From Affinirhizobium lemnae (GTDB lineage: Bacteria; Pseudomonadota; Alphaproteobacteria; Rhizobiales; Rhizobiaceae), in NCBI RefSeq assembly GCF_022968395.1, contig NZ_JALJQZ010000001.1, forward strand, positions 1-64,000: 64,000 nt of DNA, in the 5' to 3' direction. Below the pieces are notes generated by a model, which worked only from the letters and a program-made list of their open reading frames with translations, had not been told where the DNA came from and searched no databases. Below are positions 35,709 to 46,110 of this stretch, piece after piece; the stretch's first letter is position 1; each line of letters starts with the position of its first letter. Made by a program: the position numbers and the translations under genes.

Positions 35709-35868
35709 TCTGCCAGCCAGCTTTCATGGCGGGACTGGCTCCATTTCTTCGGACGGGCTTTTCTGAAGGCTCAGTATCCTGTTAACCGGAATTCTGTACG
35801 GCCTCTCAACGTGAGGCGCGCGGCGCTCGACTGAGCTGTAGCCGCTGGGGCGCAAGCCGGGGGATCTT

Positions 35869-37353
35869 ATGACAACTTCCACGCTTCTGTTGATAACAGC
35901 GGCAATTGCAATGATCGGCTATCTGGCCGGAAGCCGTCGTGCGCTTTCGCTCTCAGGCGGACGTTCCTCCAGCATGCATTCGCGGCCCGGCTACTATGGC
36001 AGTTTTGTCGCCATCTGGTCCGCACTTCCGGCGGCTCTGCTGCTTGGCGTTTGGCTTGTTGCCGCGCCAGCCATCATCAATTCCAGTATTCGCAGTGAGT
36101 TCCCGGCTGAGGTCAAGGCCCAGTCGCAGGCAAGCCAGGGTCTGTCCTTCGGCATGATCGAAGGCATTGCGCGGGGAATGCGCGCGCTGTCTGCCGAAGA
36201 AGCGGCCCAGGCCGAGCGCAATCCGGCAGATCTGCGCAATCTCATGGGTGCGCGTGGTGTTGCCATTGCAGGCGACCCGGAAGCCTACATGATCAAGGCC
36301 GCGAACGATCTGAACACAATGAATGCGCGGAGCAATCTGCTGCGCAACATAGCTGTTTTGCTTGTCGCAGTTGGCGGTGCTGCACTAGCCTATCGGCTCA
36401 TTGCGCCAAGGTTCCGCGCCCGCAACCGTGTCGAGTCCGTTATCCTGGCCAGCCTCGTTGTCGCCTCATCCATCGCGATCCTGACAACCGTCGGCATCAT
36501 TGCATCGATGCTGACGGAGGCCACACACTTTTTTGCCCGCGTTCCGGCTCATGAGTTCTTCTTCGGAACGGTCTGGGATCCCCGCTTCGCAGCAGCGGGC
36601 GCGACGGCATCGGAAGGCCAGTTCGGCCTGATCCCACTTCTGCTCGGCACGCTCTATATCGGTTTCGTCGCCATGTTGTTTGCAGTGCCGATCGGCCTGT
36701 TCGCGGCAATCTACATGTCGGAATATGCCTCGCAGCGCGTTCGCTCCATCACCAAGCCGCTCCTGGAAGTGCTGGCCGGTATCCCGACCATCGTCTACGG
36801 CTTCTTCGCGTTGACGACTGTCGGACCTTTTCTGCGTGATATTTCCTCGCAAATCCACGGGCTTGCAACGGGCGACTATTCGAACTTCATCCAGGCGCAA
36901 AGTGTCCTGACAGCCGGTTTTGTCATGGGCATCATGTTGATTCCCTACGTTTCTTCCCTGTCCGACGACATCATCACAGCCGTGCCACGCGCACTCCGGG
37001 ACGGTTCTCTCGGTCTGGGTGCGACACGGTCTGAAACGATTAAGCGTGTCGTGCTGCCCGCAGCGCTGCCCGGTATCGTCGGCGCCATTTTGATGACGGC
37101 ATCGCGCGCCATCGGTGAAACCATGATCGTGGTCCTCGCCGCCGGTGTCGCTGCCCGGATCCAGTTGAACCCGTTCGAGCCGATGACAACTGTGACCGTC
37201 AAGATCGTGAGCCAGCTGACGGGAGACCTGGAATTCACCTCGCCGCAAACGCTCGTCGCCTTCGCACTCGGCATCACGCTGTTTATCATCACGCTATGCC
37301 TCAACATCTACGCGCTCTACATCGTGCGCAAATATCGGGAGCAGTATGAATGA
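35869..37353 (+). CDS. pstC: PstC, phosphate ABC permease
   Basis: 494 residues, longer than E. coli PstC because of an extended N-terminal region with two membrane helices and a soluble loop (residues ~75-160). The BPD_transp_1 core contains the EAA loop (RDGSLGLGATRSETIKRVVLPAALPGI). It forms the transmembrane channel with PstA. GGGGGATCTT precedes the ATG; the stop overlaps the pstA start. Confidence 0.93.
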   Translation: MTTSTLLLITAAIAMIGYLAGSRRALSLSGGRSSSMHSRPGYYGSFVAIWSALPAALLLGVWLVAAPAIINSSIRSEFPAEVKAQSQASQGLSFGMIEGIARGMRALSAEEAAQAERNPADLRNLMGARGVAIAGDPEAYMIKAANDLNTMNARSNLLRNIAVLLVAVGGAALAYRLIAPRFRARNRVESVILASLVVASSIAILTTVGIIASMLTEATHFFARVPAHEFFFGTVWDPRFAAAGATASEGQFGLIPLLLGTLYIGFVAMLFAVPIGLFAAIYMSEYASQRVRSITKPLLEVLAGIPTIVYGFFALTTVGPFLRDISSQIHGLATGDYSNFIQAQSVLTAGFVMGIMLIPYVSSLSDDIITAVPRALRDGSLGLGATRSETIKRVVLPAALPGIVGAILMTASRAIGETMIVVLAAGVAARIQLNPFEPMTTVTVKIVSQLTGDLEFTSPQTLVAFALGITLFIITLCLNIYALYIVRKYREQYE

Positions 37354-38669
37354 GCCAGGTCGTCACACCCACGGCCACTGTTCCAGGGGCACGCACACCG
37401 CGTCGCGATATTGGACTGAAGAAGCGCTATGCAGCTGAGCGTCGGTTCCGCGCCTATGGCATTGCCGCGCTGTCCTTCGGCCTGATCTTCCTCTTCGTCC
37501 TGTTGTGGTCGGTTGTTTCCAAGGGCTACACCGCCTTTCAACAGACAGGTGTCACGCTCGCAGTCGAATTTTCGGAAAAGATCATCGATCCTCAGAACCA
37601 GCGCGCCAGCAATCCGCAGGTCCTGCTGACCGCCAATTATCCTGTCCTGGCCCGCAATGCTCTGGCCAACGCTCTTGGTGTCGCCCAGAACGACAGAGCC
37701 AAGCAGAAGGAACTGGGCCAGATGCTGTCGGACGGCGTGCGCAGCCAGTTGCGTGACATGGTCGTCGCGGATCCATCGATCATCGGCAAGACCAAGACTG
37801 TCACGCTGCTCGCGGCCGGTGACATTGACTCCGCCTTCAAGGGCCAGATCAATCTGTCCGTCCCGCAGGAAAATCGCAAAGTCTCAGACCAGCAGGTCGG
37901 CTGGATGAACAAGCTCGCGGAAGCAGGGGCTCTGGCGAAGCACTTCAATACCGGCATCTTCTTCAACGGTGCATCGAGCCGTCCGGAGGCAGCGGGTGTC
38001 GGTGTGGCGCTCATCGGCTCGTTCTACATGATGCTGATCGTGCTGGTGCTCTCGCTGCCCATCGGCGTTGCGGCCTCCATCTATCTTGAAGAGTTCGCGC
38101 CCAAGAACCGCTTCACGGACCTGATCGAGGTGAACATCAACAATCTCGCAGCGGTGCCATCCATCGTCTACGGTCTGCTGGGCCTTGCGGTATTCATCAA
38201 CTTCATGGGCCTGCCGCGTTCGGCCTCGCTGGTTGGTGGTTTCGTTCTGACATTGATGACGCTTCCGACCATCATCATTGCGACCCGTGCTGCGCTGAAG
38301 GCGGTCCCGCCCTCGATCCGTGCAGCGGCACTCGGCCTTGGCGCTTCCAAGATGCAGACCATTTTCCACCATGTCTTGCCGCTTGCCATGCCGGGCATCC
38401 TGACAGGTACGATCATCGGCCTGGCGCATGCCCTGGGTGAGACTGCGCCTCTGCTTCTGATCGGTATGGTCGCCTTCGTGGCCAACTTCCCGACGACCCC
38501 GATGGATCCCTCGACGGCGCTGCCGGTGCAGATCTACATGTGGGCGAACGAGGCGGAACGCGCCTTTGTCGAACGCACATCCGGAGCAATCATCATTCTG
38601 CTCCTCTTCCTCATTGTCATGAATGTCGGCGCGATCCTCTTGCGGCGCCGGTTCGAGCGGCGCTGGTAG
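37350..38669 (+). CDS. pstA: PstA, phosphate ABC permease
   Basis: 439 residues, with a long N-terminal extension (DUF3333-type, residues ~1-180, one membrane helix near 45) common in alphaproteobacteria. The permease core ends in the EAA loop [26 protein letters not shown]. Start overlaps pstC stop by ATGA, so the two channel halves are coupled. Confidence 0.93.
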   Translation: MSQVVTPTATVPGARTPRRDIGLKKRYAAERRFRAYGIAALSFGLIFLFVLLWSVVSKGYTAFQQTGVTLAVEFSEKIIDPQNQRASNPQVLLTANYPVLARNALANALGVAQNDRAKQKELGQMLSDGVRSQLRDMVVADPSIIGKTKTVTLLAAGDIDSAFKGQINLSVPQENRKVSDQQVGWMNKLAEAGALAKHFNTGIFFNGASSRPEAAGVGVALIGSFYMMLIVLVLSLPIGVAASIYLEEFAPKNRFTDLIEVNINNLAAVPSIVYGLLGLAVFINFMGLPRSASLVGGFVLTLMTLPTIIIATRAALKAVPPSIRAAALGLGASKMQTIFHHVLPLAMPGILTGTIIGLAHALGETAPLLLIGMVAFVANFPTTPMDPSTALPVQIYMWANEAERAFVERTSGAIIILLLFLIVMNVGAILLRRRFERRW

Positions 38670-38685
38670 CCAAGGAGACGGTTCT

Positions 38686-39501
38686 ATGAACATGATGACC
38701 GAAGCAGCAGTTGAAAAGGCGCTGGATCAGAGAATGAATGACCTTTCCTACAAGATGATCGGCAAGGACGTCTCCGTCTATTACGGGGAAAAGCGGGCCC
38801 TGTTCGACGTGAACCTGAATGTGCGGCAGAACACGGTAACGGCGCTGATCGGACCGTCGGGATGTGGCAAGTCGACTTTCCTGCGGACACTGAACCGCAT
38901 GAATGACACGATCGATAACTGCCGGGTGACGGGCCGGATTACGCTGGATGGCGATGATATCTATGACCCCTCGATCGATGTGGTGGAATTGCGCGCACGC
39001 GTCGGCATGGTGTTCCAGAAGCCGAACCCGTTCCCGAAATCGATCTACGAAAACATTTCCTACGGTCCTCGGATCCATGGCCTTGCCCGGTCAAAAGCCG
39101 ATATGGACCAGATCGTTGAGGCGAGCCTCCAGCGCGCCGGCTTGTGGAACGAAGTGAAGGATCGCCTGCAGGAATCCGGCACCGGACTTTCCGGCGGCCA
39201 GCAGCAGCGCCTTTGCATTGCCCGTGCCATTGCCGTATCGCCTGAAGTGATCCTGATGGACGAGCCATGCTCGGCACTCGACCCGATTGCCACGGCCAAG
39301 GTGGAAGAACTGATCCACGAGTTGCGCAGCAATTATACGATCGTCATCGTGACGCATTCGATGCAGCAGGCGGCGCGCGTATCACAGCGTACCGCCATGT
39401 TCCACCTCGGGCAGCTTGTGGAGGAAAATGATACCGACAAGATGTTCACCAACCCGGATGACCAGCGCACGCAGGACTACATCATGGGCCGCTTCGGCTG
39501 A
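38686..39501 (+). CDS. pstB: PstB, phosphate ABC ATPase
   Basis: 271 residues from the ATG at 38686 (AAGGAG upstream). Walker [10 protein letters not shown], signature [14 protein letters not shown], Walker [14 protein letters not shown] and switch VTHSMQQA are all intact. It powers PstSCA and, with PhoU, signals phosphate status to PhoR. Confidence 0.96.
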   Translation: MNMMTEAAVEKALDQRMNDLSYKMIGKDVSVYYGEKRALFDVNLNVRQNTVTALIGPSGCGKSTFLRTLNRMNDTIDNCRVTGRITLDGDDIYDPSIDVVELRARVGMVFQKPNPFPKSIYENISYGPRIHGLARSKADMDQIVEASLQRAGLWNEVKDRLQESGTGLSGGQQQRLCIARAIAVSPEVILMDEPCSALDPIATAKVEELIHELRSNYTIVIVTHSMQQAARVSQRTAMFHLGQLVEENDTDKMFTNPDDQRTQDYIMGRFG

Positions 39502-39551
39502 GCCCACCAGATCCTGTTCGTCCCTGACACTCCAGATCCGAGGAAAATTCC

Positions 39552-40262
39552 ATGTCATCGCATATCATGTCAGCCTTTGATGAAGAGCTGAAGTATCTGA
39601 ATCGACGCATTTCGGAAATGGGCGGGTTGGCCGAACAAATGTGCGCCGATGCCGTGCACGCTTTGGTGAACGGCGATAGTGCGCTCGCTCAGAAGGTCAT
39701 TTCCGACGACGTAATCCTGGACAATGCCGAGCGCGAAATTCAGGAAAAGGCCATCGTCACGATTGCCAAGCGCCAGCCGATGGCGGCGGACCTGCGTGAA
39801 ATCATCGGTACGCTTCGGATCGCGGCTGATCTTGAGCGCGTCGGCGACCTTGGCAAGAACAACGCCAAGCGTGTGATTGCCGTTCAGGGCACTGGCGTTC
39901 CACGTAAGCTGGCGCGCGGGCTGGAGCATCTTTCCGAACTGTCGCTGGTTCAACTCAAGGAAGTTCTGGATGTGTTTGCCAACCGTTCAGCGCAAAAGGC
40001 TGAAGCGATCCGTCAGCGCGACGAAGAGATCGATGCCATGTACACCTCGCTATTTCGCGAGCTTTTGACCTATATGATGGAAGATCCCCGCAACATTACC
40101 ACCTGCACGCATCTTCTGTTCTGCGCGAAGAACATTGAGCGCATTGGCGACCATGCGACCAACATCGCCGAAACGATCTATTACATCGCGACCGGTGCAC
40201 AGCCACAGGGAGAACGTCCCAAGGATGATAGCTCCAACACATTGGGCGCTGTCGTCGAGTAA
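39552..40262 (+). CDS. phoU: PhoU, phosphate-signalling adaptor
   Basis: 236 residues of two PhoU three-helix bundles; metal-binding segments ERVGDLGKNNAKR and ERIGDHATNIAETIYY are conserved. It links PstB to PhoR and represses the regulon at high phosphate. GAGGAAA precedes the ATG. Directly between pstB and phoB. Confidence 0.95.
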   Translation: MSSHIMSAFDEELKYLNRRISEMGGLAEQMCADAVHALVNGDSALAQKVISDDVILDNAEREIQEKAIVTIAKRQPMAADLREIIGTLRIAADLERVGDLGKNNAKRVIAVQGTGVPRKLARGLEHLSELSLVQLKEVLDVFANRSAQKAEAIRQRDEEIDAMYTSLFRELLTYMMEDPRNITTCTHLLFCAKNIERIGDHATNIAETIYYIATGAQPQGERPKDDSSNTLGAVVE

Positions 40263-40283
40263 GCCGGAACGGAGTGATTTGCC

Positions 40284-40967
40284 ATGCAGCCGAAAGTTGC
40301 GGTTGTCGAAGACGAGGAGGCGCTCAGCGTTCTCCTTCGCTACAATCTTGAGTCTGAGGGCTATGAGGTCGAAACCATCCTGCGGGGTGACGAAGCCGAA
40401 ATCCGTTTGCAAGAACGTGTTCCGGACCTTTTGATCCTGGATTGGATGCTTCCTGGCGTGTCCGGTATCGAGCTCTGCCGCCGGCTGCGCATGCGGGCCG
40501 AAACCGAACGCCTGCCGATCATCATGCTGACGGCGCGCGGCGAGGAAAACGAGCGCGTGCGTGGCCTCGCAACCGGTGCCGACGATTACGTCGTGAAGCC
40601 CTTTTCGACGCCGGAACTCATGGCCCGCGTCAAAGCCATGCTGCGCCGCGCAAAGCCTGAAGTCTTGTCCAGCGTCCTGAAATGCGGTGATATCGAACTG
40701 GATCGGGAGACGCATCGCGTTCACCGCAAGAGCCGAGAAGTGCGGTTGGGTCCGACGGAGTTTCGCCTGCTGGAATTCCTGATGGCCTCGCCGGGACGTG
40801 TCTTTTCACGATCGCAGTTGCTTGACGGCGTCTGGGGTCATGACATCTATGTGGATGAGAGAACAGTGGATGTGCATGTCGGGCGCCTGCGCAAGGCCCT
40901 GAATTTCTCGAATATGCAGGATGTCATTCGCACGGTTCGCGGTGCCGGCTACTCTATGGAATCCTGA
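40284..40967 (+). CDS. phoB: PhoB, phosphate-regulon response regulator
   Basis: 227 residues. Receiver with acidic pocket VVEDEEA and phospho-acceptor Asp53 (ILDWMLPG), Thr of MLTARG and Lys of YVVKPFS, then an OmpR-type winged helix (RVFSRSQLLDGVWG...DERTVDVHVGRLRKAL). It binds PHO boxes such as the one before pstS. Last gene of the operon, followed by a strong terminator. Confidence 0.95.
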   Translation: MQPKVAVVEDEEALSVLLRYNLESEGYEVETILRGDEAEIRLQERVPDLLILDWMLPGVSGIELCRRLRMRAETERLPIIMLTARGEENERVRGLATGADDYVVKPFSTPELMARVKAMLRRAKPEVLSSVLKCGDIELDRETHRVHRKSREVRLGPTEFRLLEFLMASPGRVFSRSQLLDGVWGHDIYVDERTVDVHVGRLRKALNFSNMQDVIRTVRGAGYSMES

Positions 40968-40995
40968 TAGGCTCTCCAGGATCGAGACGAACAGG

Positions 40996-41011
40996 CCCGG
41001 CGAAAGCCGGG
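40996..41011 (+). terminator. Terminator of the pst-phoU-phoB operon
   Basis: CCCGGC-GAAA-GCCGGG followed by TTGTTTGT; tight 6-bp GC stem with tetraloop. Confidence 0.8.
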
Positions 41012-41043
41012 TTGTTTGTGGCCCAAGGACAAGGTACAAAAAA

Positions 41044-41062
41044 AACGGGCGCGCGGCCCGTT
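41044..41062 (-). terminator. Terminator of gcrA
   Basis: On the minus strand AACGGGC/GCCCGTT forms a 7-bp stem followed by a run of eight Ts. It lies just past the gcrA stop. Confidence 0.85.
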
Positions 41063-41090
41063 CTTCGGAAGCCCGGATTATGTTTGGCGA

Positions 41091-41654
41091 TCAGCCACGG
41101 GAAACGGCATTGGCTGCCTTGCGACGCTCGTTAACTGGCTGGTAGGCCATGCGCGCATGGTACTTGCAGTAGGGCGAGCCATCGCAAGCTTCTGCGCCGC
41201 AGAAATGGAAGTCGTCCTTCAGCGGGTCGCCAACCGGCCACTTGCAGGTGCGTTCGGTCAACTCGGTCAGGACCAGGCGACGCGCCTCGGGCATTGCACG
41301 ATCGTTGACCGGCACCAGTTCGGTCGGCTCAAGGACGGTGATGTCCCTGTTGTCCGTCGAGGAAATGATGTTGGCCGGACGCGAAACTGAGCGGTTTGCC
41401 GCTGCGGGAGTAGACGCTGGCCGTGCAGTAAATGTGGCGGGCCGCGCTGCCGGCGGTACTGCGGGGCGCTTTGGAGCGCGGGTCTGGGTGGTCGGTCCGC
41501 CTGCCTTCACACGACCAGGAAGATTGAGGCGGTGGACCTTGCCGATCACGGCATTGCGGCTGACGCCACCCAGCTGTGCGGCAATCTGGCTCGCGCTCAG
41601 GCCTTCGGCCCATAGCCGTTTCAACTTCTCGACGCGTTCGTCTGTCCAGTTCAT
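41091..41654 (-). CDS. gcrA: GcrA, cell-cycle regulator
   Basis: 187 residues. The GcrA N-terminal DNA-binding domain MNWTDERVEKLKRLWAEG...ASQIAAQLGGVSRNAVIGKVHRL is exact for the family, followed by an Ala/Pro/Arg-rich linker and a conserved C-terminal segment with CKWPVGDPLKDDFHFCG and YCKYH. GcrA works with sigma-70 at promoters carrying CcrM-methylated GANTC sites. The intergenic region upstream holds six GANTC sites, consistent with methylation-dependent control of itself or argD. Confidence 0.95.
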   Translation of the reverse strand: MNWTDERVEKLKRLWAEGLSASQIAAQLGGVSRNAVIGKVHRLNLPGRVKAGGPTTQTRAPKRPAVPPAARPATFTARPASTPAAANRSVSRPANIISSTDNRDITVLEPTELVPVNDRAMPEARRLVLTELTERTCKWPVGDPLKDDFHFCGAEACDGSPYCKYHARMAYQPVNERRKAANAVSRG

Positions 41655-41689
41655 GCAGTCTCTCCGCCTTGAGCACGCATTAGAAGACA

Positions 41690-41943
41690 GAATCTCTCAC
41701 CGTTACGGCGAAAGTAATTCGCCGCGCATACTATATCTATACTTTTGGTGACTAGTTCCGCCGCATGCAGTCTAGTAATTGATGATTAACCTAATGGGCG
41801 CCGGACTCGCTGACAAGAGTCGGCGGAATCGCTGCGAATCGATTTCCGGGTTTTCCCCAACTTGCTTGAAAGGCGAGTCATTTTTGCCACAGAGAGTTTA
41901 GCGTCAGTCAAGCGGCTTTTGCCGCCATTTTGCGCTGTGAATC
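41690..41943. promoter_or_regulatory. GANTC (CcrM) site cluster in the gcrA-argD intergenic region
   Basis: GANTC sites begin at 41690, 41804, 41817, 41826, 41836 and 41939: six in ~255 bp, where about one is expected by chance. Four fall within 37 bp (41804-41840). The surrounding 417-bp gap (41655-42071) contains no gene I can support; it should hold both promoters. Confidence 0.7.
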
Positions 41944-42071
41944 AAGCCTTTTGTTGACAGGGGGCGGCTAAATGCGGATAGTGCGCACGCCGTCCGCTGG
42001 GGCGGCATTTTGATTTTTGGTGGCGAGTGCCGCTGCCGGTTGGATTAATTGCCGCAAGGAGTGACGTCGCC

Positions 42072-43268
42072 ATGGCTGAAGCCGCGCTTTTCGACACGTT
42101 TGCAAGGGCTCCGTTGCGCTTCGTGCGCGGTGAGGGCGTCTGGCTCGTGACGGAAACGGGCGAGCGATATCTCGATTTCGGCGCAGGCGTTGCCGTCACA
42201 TCGTGCGGTCATTCCAACCCGCATCTGGTTGAGACGCTCAAGTCCCAAGCCGAGAAGGTTTGGCATCTGTCGAACCTGTACGAGATTCCGGATCAGGAGC
42301 GTCTCGCGCGCCGTCTGGTTGATGCGACCTTTGCTGACAAGGTGTTCTTCACCAACTCGGGTGCTGAAGCGCTCGAATGCGCCATCAAGACCGCACGTCG
42401 CTATCACTACTCAAAGGGACAGGCGGAGAAATTCCACATCATCACCTTCGAGGGCGCATTCCATGGGCGTACGATTGCGACCATCGCCGCAGGTGGTCAG
42501 GAAAAGTATCTGGAAGGATTTGGACCAAAGGCGCCGGGCTTCGACCAGGTTCCCTTCGGCAATCTGGACGCACTCAAGGCTGCGATTACCGAGAACACTG
42601 CCGCCATCCTAATTGAGCCGATTCAGGGTGAAGGCGGTATTCGTGTCGTCGAGAAGGAGTTCCTGAAGACGTTGCGCGATCTGTGCGATGAGCACGGTCT
42701 CCTGCTCATGTTTGATGAAGTCCAGACAGGTGTCGGGCGTACCGGCAAGTTCTTCGCCTATGAGTGGTCTGGCGTGACGCCAGACATCATGGCAGTCGCC
42801 AAGGGCATTGGCGGCGGTTTTCCTTTCGGCGCCTGCCTTGCAACGGCTGAAGCGGCGTCCGGCATGAAGCCTGGCGTGCATGGAACGACCTATGGCGGCA
42901 ATCCACTTGCCATGGCAGTTGGCAATGCCGTGCTTGATGTCGTCCTGGAGGAAGGCTTCCTGCAGAACGTTCGTGACGTTGCCCTTGTCTTCCGACAGGG
43001 TCTGGCTGCGCTGAAAGATCGCTTTCCGGGTGTGATCGAAGAGATCCGCGGCGAAGGCCTTATGCTGGGCATCAAGGCCGTCGTTCCAGCTGGGGAACTT
43101 GCGGCTGCCATGCGTGACGAGCACCTTCTGGGAGTACCGGCAGGCGACAACGTCATTCGCCTTCTGCCGCCGCTCGTTGTAACAGCCGAAGAGGCGCGGG
43201 AAGGTATTGCCCGTATCGAGCGCGCCGCTGAAAAGCTGCAACACGACCAGTTGAAGAAGTCAGCTTGA
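42072..43268 (+). CDS. argD: ArgD, acetylornithine aminotransferase
   Basis: 398 residues from the ATG at 42072 (AAGGAG upstream). Class III PLP aminotransferase: [45 protein letters not shown], and PLP-Lys in [17 protein letters not shown]. It makes N-acetylornithine in arginine synthesis and may double as DapC. Followed by argF, likely an operon. Confidence 0.95.
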   Translation: MAEAALFDTFARAPLRFVRGEGVWLVTETGERYLDFGAGVAVTSCGHSNPHLVETLKSQAEKVWHLSNLYEIPDQERLARRLVDATFADKVFFTNSGAEALECAIKTARRYHYSKGQAEKFHIITFEGAFHGRTIATIAAGGQEKYLEGFGPKAPGFDQVPFGNLDALKAAITENTAAILIEPIQGEGGIRVVEKEFLKTLRDLCDEHGLLLMFDEVQTGVGRTGKFFAYEWSGVTPDIMAVAKGIGGGFPFGACLATAEAASGMKPGVHGTTYGGNPLAMAVGNAVLDVVLEEGFLQNVRDVALVFRQGLAALKDRFPGVIEEIRGEGLMLGIKAVVPAGELAAAMRDEHLLGVPAGDNVIRLLPPLVVTAEEAREGIARIERAAEKLQHDQLKKSA

Positions 43269-43327
43269 AACTGGGTTTTTGAAACGAAAAGGGCCGCCGG
43301 ATGGCGCCCCGATGGATTGATCGCATC

Positions 43328-44239
43328 ATGGCAAAGCATTTTCTCGATTTCTCGGCCGTTTCCTCCAACGAACTGCGTTCTATCCTGGATGATGCACGCA
43401 CGCGCAAACAGGCGACGAAGGCAGGAACTGCGGACAAGCCGCTCGCGGGCAAGATGCTCGCCATGATCTTTGAAAAGCCGTCCACGCGCACACGCGTCTC
43501 TTTTGATGTCGGAATGCGCCAGCTTGGCGGCGAAACGCTTTTCCTGTCCGGTACCGAAATGCAGCTGGGGCGCGCGGAAACCATCGGCGACACCGCAAAG
43601 GTTCTTTCGCGCTACGTCGATGCGATCATGATCCGCACGACAGATCACAAGCGCTTGCTGGAATTGGCGGAGCATGCCACTGTTCCGGTCATCAACGGCC
43701 TGACGGATGAAACGCATCCCTGCCAGATCATGGCCGACCTCTTGACCTTCGAAGAGCATCGCGGGCCTGTCACCGGCAAGACATTTGCCTGGACCGGCGA
43801 TGGTAACAACGTGCTGCATTCCTTCGTCGAGGGAGCTGCCCGCTTTGGATATCGCATGAATATGGCGGTTCCACTGGGCTCTGAGCCGCTGGATAAGTAC
43901 TTGAACTGGGCGCGCAACAATGGCGGCGAGATCATGCTCTGCCATGAGGCAGAGCGTGCGGTAAGCGGCGCAGACATGGTCGTGACCGACACCTGGGTGT
44001 CCATGAACCAGGAACACAAGGCGCGTGGTCACAACATTTTCCAGCCGTTCCAGGTCAACGAACAGTTGATGTCGAAGGCGAAAAGCGACGCCCTCTTCAT
44101 GCATTGCCTTCCGGCCCACCGCGGCGAGGAGGTGACGGACGAGGTTATCGACGGTCCGCAGTCCGTTGTTTTCGACGAAGCGGAAAACCGCCTCCATGCG
44201 CAGAAGTCCATTCTAGCCTGGTGCCTGGGTGCTCTCTGA
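43328..44239 (+). CDS. argF: ArgF, ornithine carbamoyltransferase
   Basis: 303 residues from the ATG at 43328; an ATG at 43301 is in frame. Carbamoyl-phosphate loop [26 protein letters not shown], and ornithine site [13 protein letters not shown]. It forms citrulline. 59 bp after argD, same strand. Confidence 0.96.
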   Translation: MAKHFLDFSAVSSNELRSILDDARTRKQATKAGTADKPLAGKMLAMIFEKPSTRTRVSFDVGMRQLGGETLFLSGTEMQLGRAETIGDTAKVLSRYVDAIMIRTTDHKRLLELAEHATVPVINGLTDETHPCQIMADLLTFEEHRGPVTGKTFAWTGDGNNVLHSFVEGAARFGYRMNMAVPLGSEPLDKYLNWARNNGGEIMLCHEAERAVSGADMVVTDTWVSMNQEHKARGHNIFQPFQVNEQLMSKAKSDALFMHCLPAHRGEEVTDEVIDGPQSVVFDEAENRLHAQKSILAWCLGAL

Positions 44240-44459
44240 GCGACCTTCGGTCTGGACGGGATTTACGACGGTTCAACCCGGCTCTCCTGGTCGGCTTGAC
44301 TTGAAGGAACGTCATCCCCATCTCTCGGCTTTCCAATGGGCATCTGCCTTATGCGCAGGTGTAACAACACAACATCGTCGGCCTGTTTCCCCCGGTTCAG
44401 CGGTTCCGCTTGACCGGGTTATGTGCGAAATGGATGGCTCCGGCGCGAAGGAGTGACTT

Positions 44460-45452
44460 ATGGCTGAAGCCACCGTCGATTTGAATGAACTGCATTTCGC
44501 AGGAGACGACAAGGTCGTGCCCTTTCAGGTTGAAGGGCTGGATGTCCGTGGCCGGGCGGTTCAGTTGGGACCTATACTCAATCAGATTCTTGGACGCCAT
44601 GACTATCCGGCTCCCGTTGCAAGATTGCTGGCGGAAGCCATCGTTCTGACGGCGCTGATCGGCACCTCGCTGAAGTTCGAAGGCCGCTTCACGGTCCAGA
44701 CAAAGGGTAGCGGTCCGGTCGATCTGCTGGTCGCGGATTTCACGAGCCCGCAGAACATGCGCGCCTATGCACGTTTCGATGAGGATGCGCTGGCGGTGTC
44801 AGTCAAGGCAGGGCGGATATCCCCGCCTGAGTTGCTGGGTGAGGGCGTACTGGCTTTCACGATCGACCAGGGCCGCGGAATGCAGCCTTACCAGGGCATC
44901 GTGCCGCTCGATGGTTCTTCGCTCGAAGAGATTGCGGGCGTCTATTTCCGTCAGTCCGAGCAGATTCCGACAAAAGTGCGACTGGGCGTAGCCGAGCTCT
45001 TTGATCGGGACGAAAGCGGTAAACCTCGCCATAACTGGCGTGCTGGCGGCGTGCTGGCGCAGTTTCTGCCGGATGCTCCAGAGCGGATGCGCCAGCCGGA
45101 TCTCCATGGCGGCGACGGGGACGAGCGTGAGTACGACCTGGCTGAGGATGATGCCTGGTCGGAAGCCAGCATGCTGGTTTCGACTGTTGATACCGATGAA
45201 CTGACGGATCCGCAGGTCGGTATAGAGCGCCTGTTGTACCGGTTGTTTCACGAACGTGGCGTGAGGATCTATGAGCCGCAGTCGGTTCTGGATCGCTGCA
45301 GCTGTTCGCGTGACAAGATCAAGGATGTCTTGGCAGGATTTTCTGCGGAGGAAGTCGAGGCAAGTCAGGATAATGGCGAGATCGCCGTGACTTGTGAGTT
45401 CTGCTCGACGACATATCGGTATCCGATAGCCGAGATCAAACCGGCTGACTGA
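44460..45452 (+). CDS. hslO: Hsp33, redox-activated chaperone
   Basis: 330 residues. The C-terminal zinc redox switch is complete: CSCS (residues ~279-282) and CEFC (~311-314). The N-terminal folding core includes LLAEAIVLTALIGTSLKFEGRFTVQ. Oxidation releases zinc and activates the holdase. A perfect hairpin follows the stop. The 220-bp gap before it has no other gene. Confidence 0.94.
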   Translation: MAEATVDLNELHFAGDDKVVPFQVEGLDVRGRAVQLGPILNQILGRHDYPAPVARLLAEAIVLTALIGTSLKFEGRFTVQTKGSGPVDLLVADFTSPQNMRAYARFDEDALAVSVKAGRISPPELLGEGVLAFTIDQGRGMQPYQGIVPLDGSSLEEIAGVYFRQSEQIPTKVRLGVAELFDRDESGKPRHNWRAGGVLAQFLPDAPERMRQPDLHGGDGDEREYDLAEDDAWSEASMLVSTVDTDELTDPQVGIERLLYRLFHERGVRIYEPQSVLDRCSCSRDKIKDVLAGFSAEEVEASQDNGEIAVTCEFCSTTYRYPIAEIKPAD

Positions 45453-45460
45453 CGCTGAGA

Positions 45461-45489
45461 AGGAAGACGGTGATCAATGCCGTCTTCCT
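45461..45489. terminator. Hairpin between hslO and apaG (convergent)
   Basis: AGGAAGACGG/CCGTCTTCCT, perfect 10-bp stem with 9-base loop, between two convergent stops. Probably bidirectional. Confidence 0.7.
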
Positions 45490-45501
45490 ATCCACTTGCG
45501 G

Positions 45502-45894
45502 TCAGTTCAGTATGCGCAGCAGGCCCGGCGAATCCAGAGAGAATGCTGGAATGTCTACGATGAAGGTGCGGCCGTCATCCGTCTGCATCTGATAGTGACC
45601 AAACATGATGCCGGATGGCGTATCGAGCGGGCAGCCGGAACAATATTCATAGGTATCGCCGGGTTCCAGGCGCGGCTGTTCGCCGACCACTCCAGCGCCT
45701 TCTACTTCATCCACGAGCCCGTTTTCATCCGTGATGTGCCAGTAGCGATGGATTAGCTGGACCGTCGTATCCGAATGATTGGCAATAACGATACGGTATC
45801 CCCAGACGTAGCGGCCATCTTCCGGATCGGATTGCTCCTCCAGATAGTAGGGCTCCACTTCGACTTCGATATCCTTCGTCCGTGCGCGATACAT
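45502..45894 (-). CDS. apaG: ApaG
   Basis: 130 residues, whole-length match to the ApaG fibronectin-III-like fold: [50 protein letters not shown], and GIMFGHYQM. ApaG proteins are linked to Co2+/Mg2+ homeostasis but their biochemical role is unclear. A 17-bp palindrome lies 25 bp upstream. Confidence 0.92.
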   Translation of the reverse strand: MYRARTKDIEVEVEPYYLEEQSDPEDGRYVWGYRIVIANHSDTTVQLIHRYWHITDENGLVDEVEGAGVVGEQPRLEPGDTYEYCSGCPLDTPSGIMFGHYQMQTDDGRTFIVDIPAFSLDSPGLLRILN

Positions 45895-45918
45895 AGGGGC
45901 GACACCTCACTGCCTCGA

Positions 45919-45935
45919 TGTACGGATATCGTACA
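45919..45935. promoter_or_regulatory. Palindrome upstream of apaG
   Basis: TGTACG-GATAT-CGTACA, perfect 6-bp arms, 25 bp before the apaG start. Candidate operator or promoter overlap; regulator unknown. Confidence 0.35.
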
Positions 45936-46053
45936 GCTTGCGGGCAGGGTCAAGAAAGCCGCGGAAATCTTCCAGCAAAAACATGGAGTTTCAGCGGTTA
46001 ATGCTAATTGTCAAGGTAAACATCGATTTAAGGCTCTTTGATGGACCGGCTAA

Positions 46054-46095
46054 ACACAGCGGATCTGCATGAAACAGCATTGCAGTCCGCTGTGT
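46054..46095 (-). terminator. Long hairpin downstream of metZ
   Basis: ACACAGCGGA pairs with TCCGCTGTGT, and inside it CTGCA pairs with TGCAG. Located just past the metZ stop; no clear U-tract. Confidence 0.55.
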
Positions 46096-46110
46096 CTGTC
46101 GAGTAGCTGG

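Noticed and set aside
42890-44197. 435-codon open frame on the minus strand opposite argD/argF
   Set aside because: Lies fully antisense to argF and the end of argD, has no ribosome-binding site or domain, and has the low-complexity character of a high-GC shadow frame.
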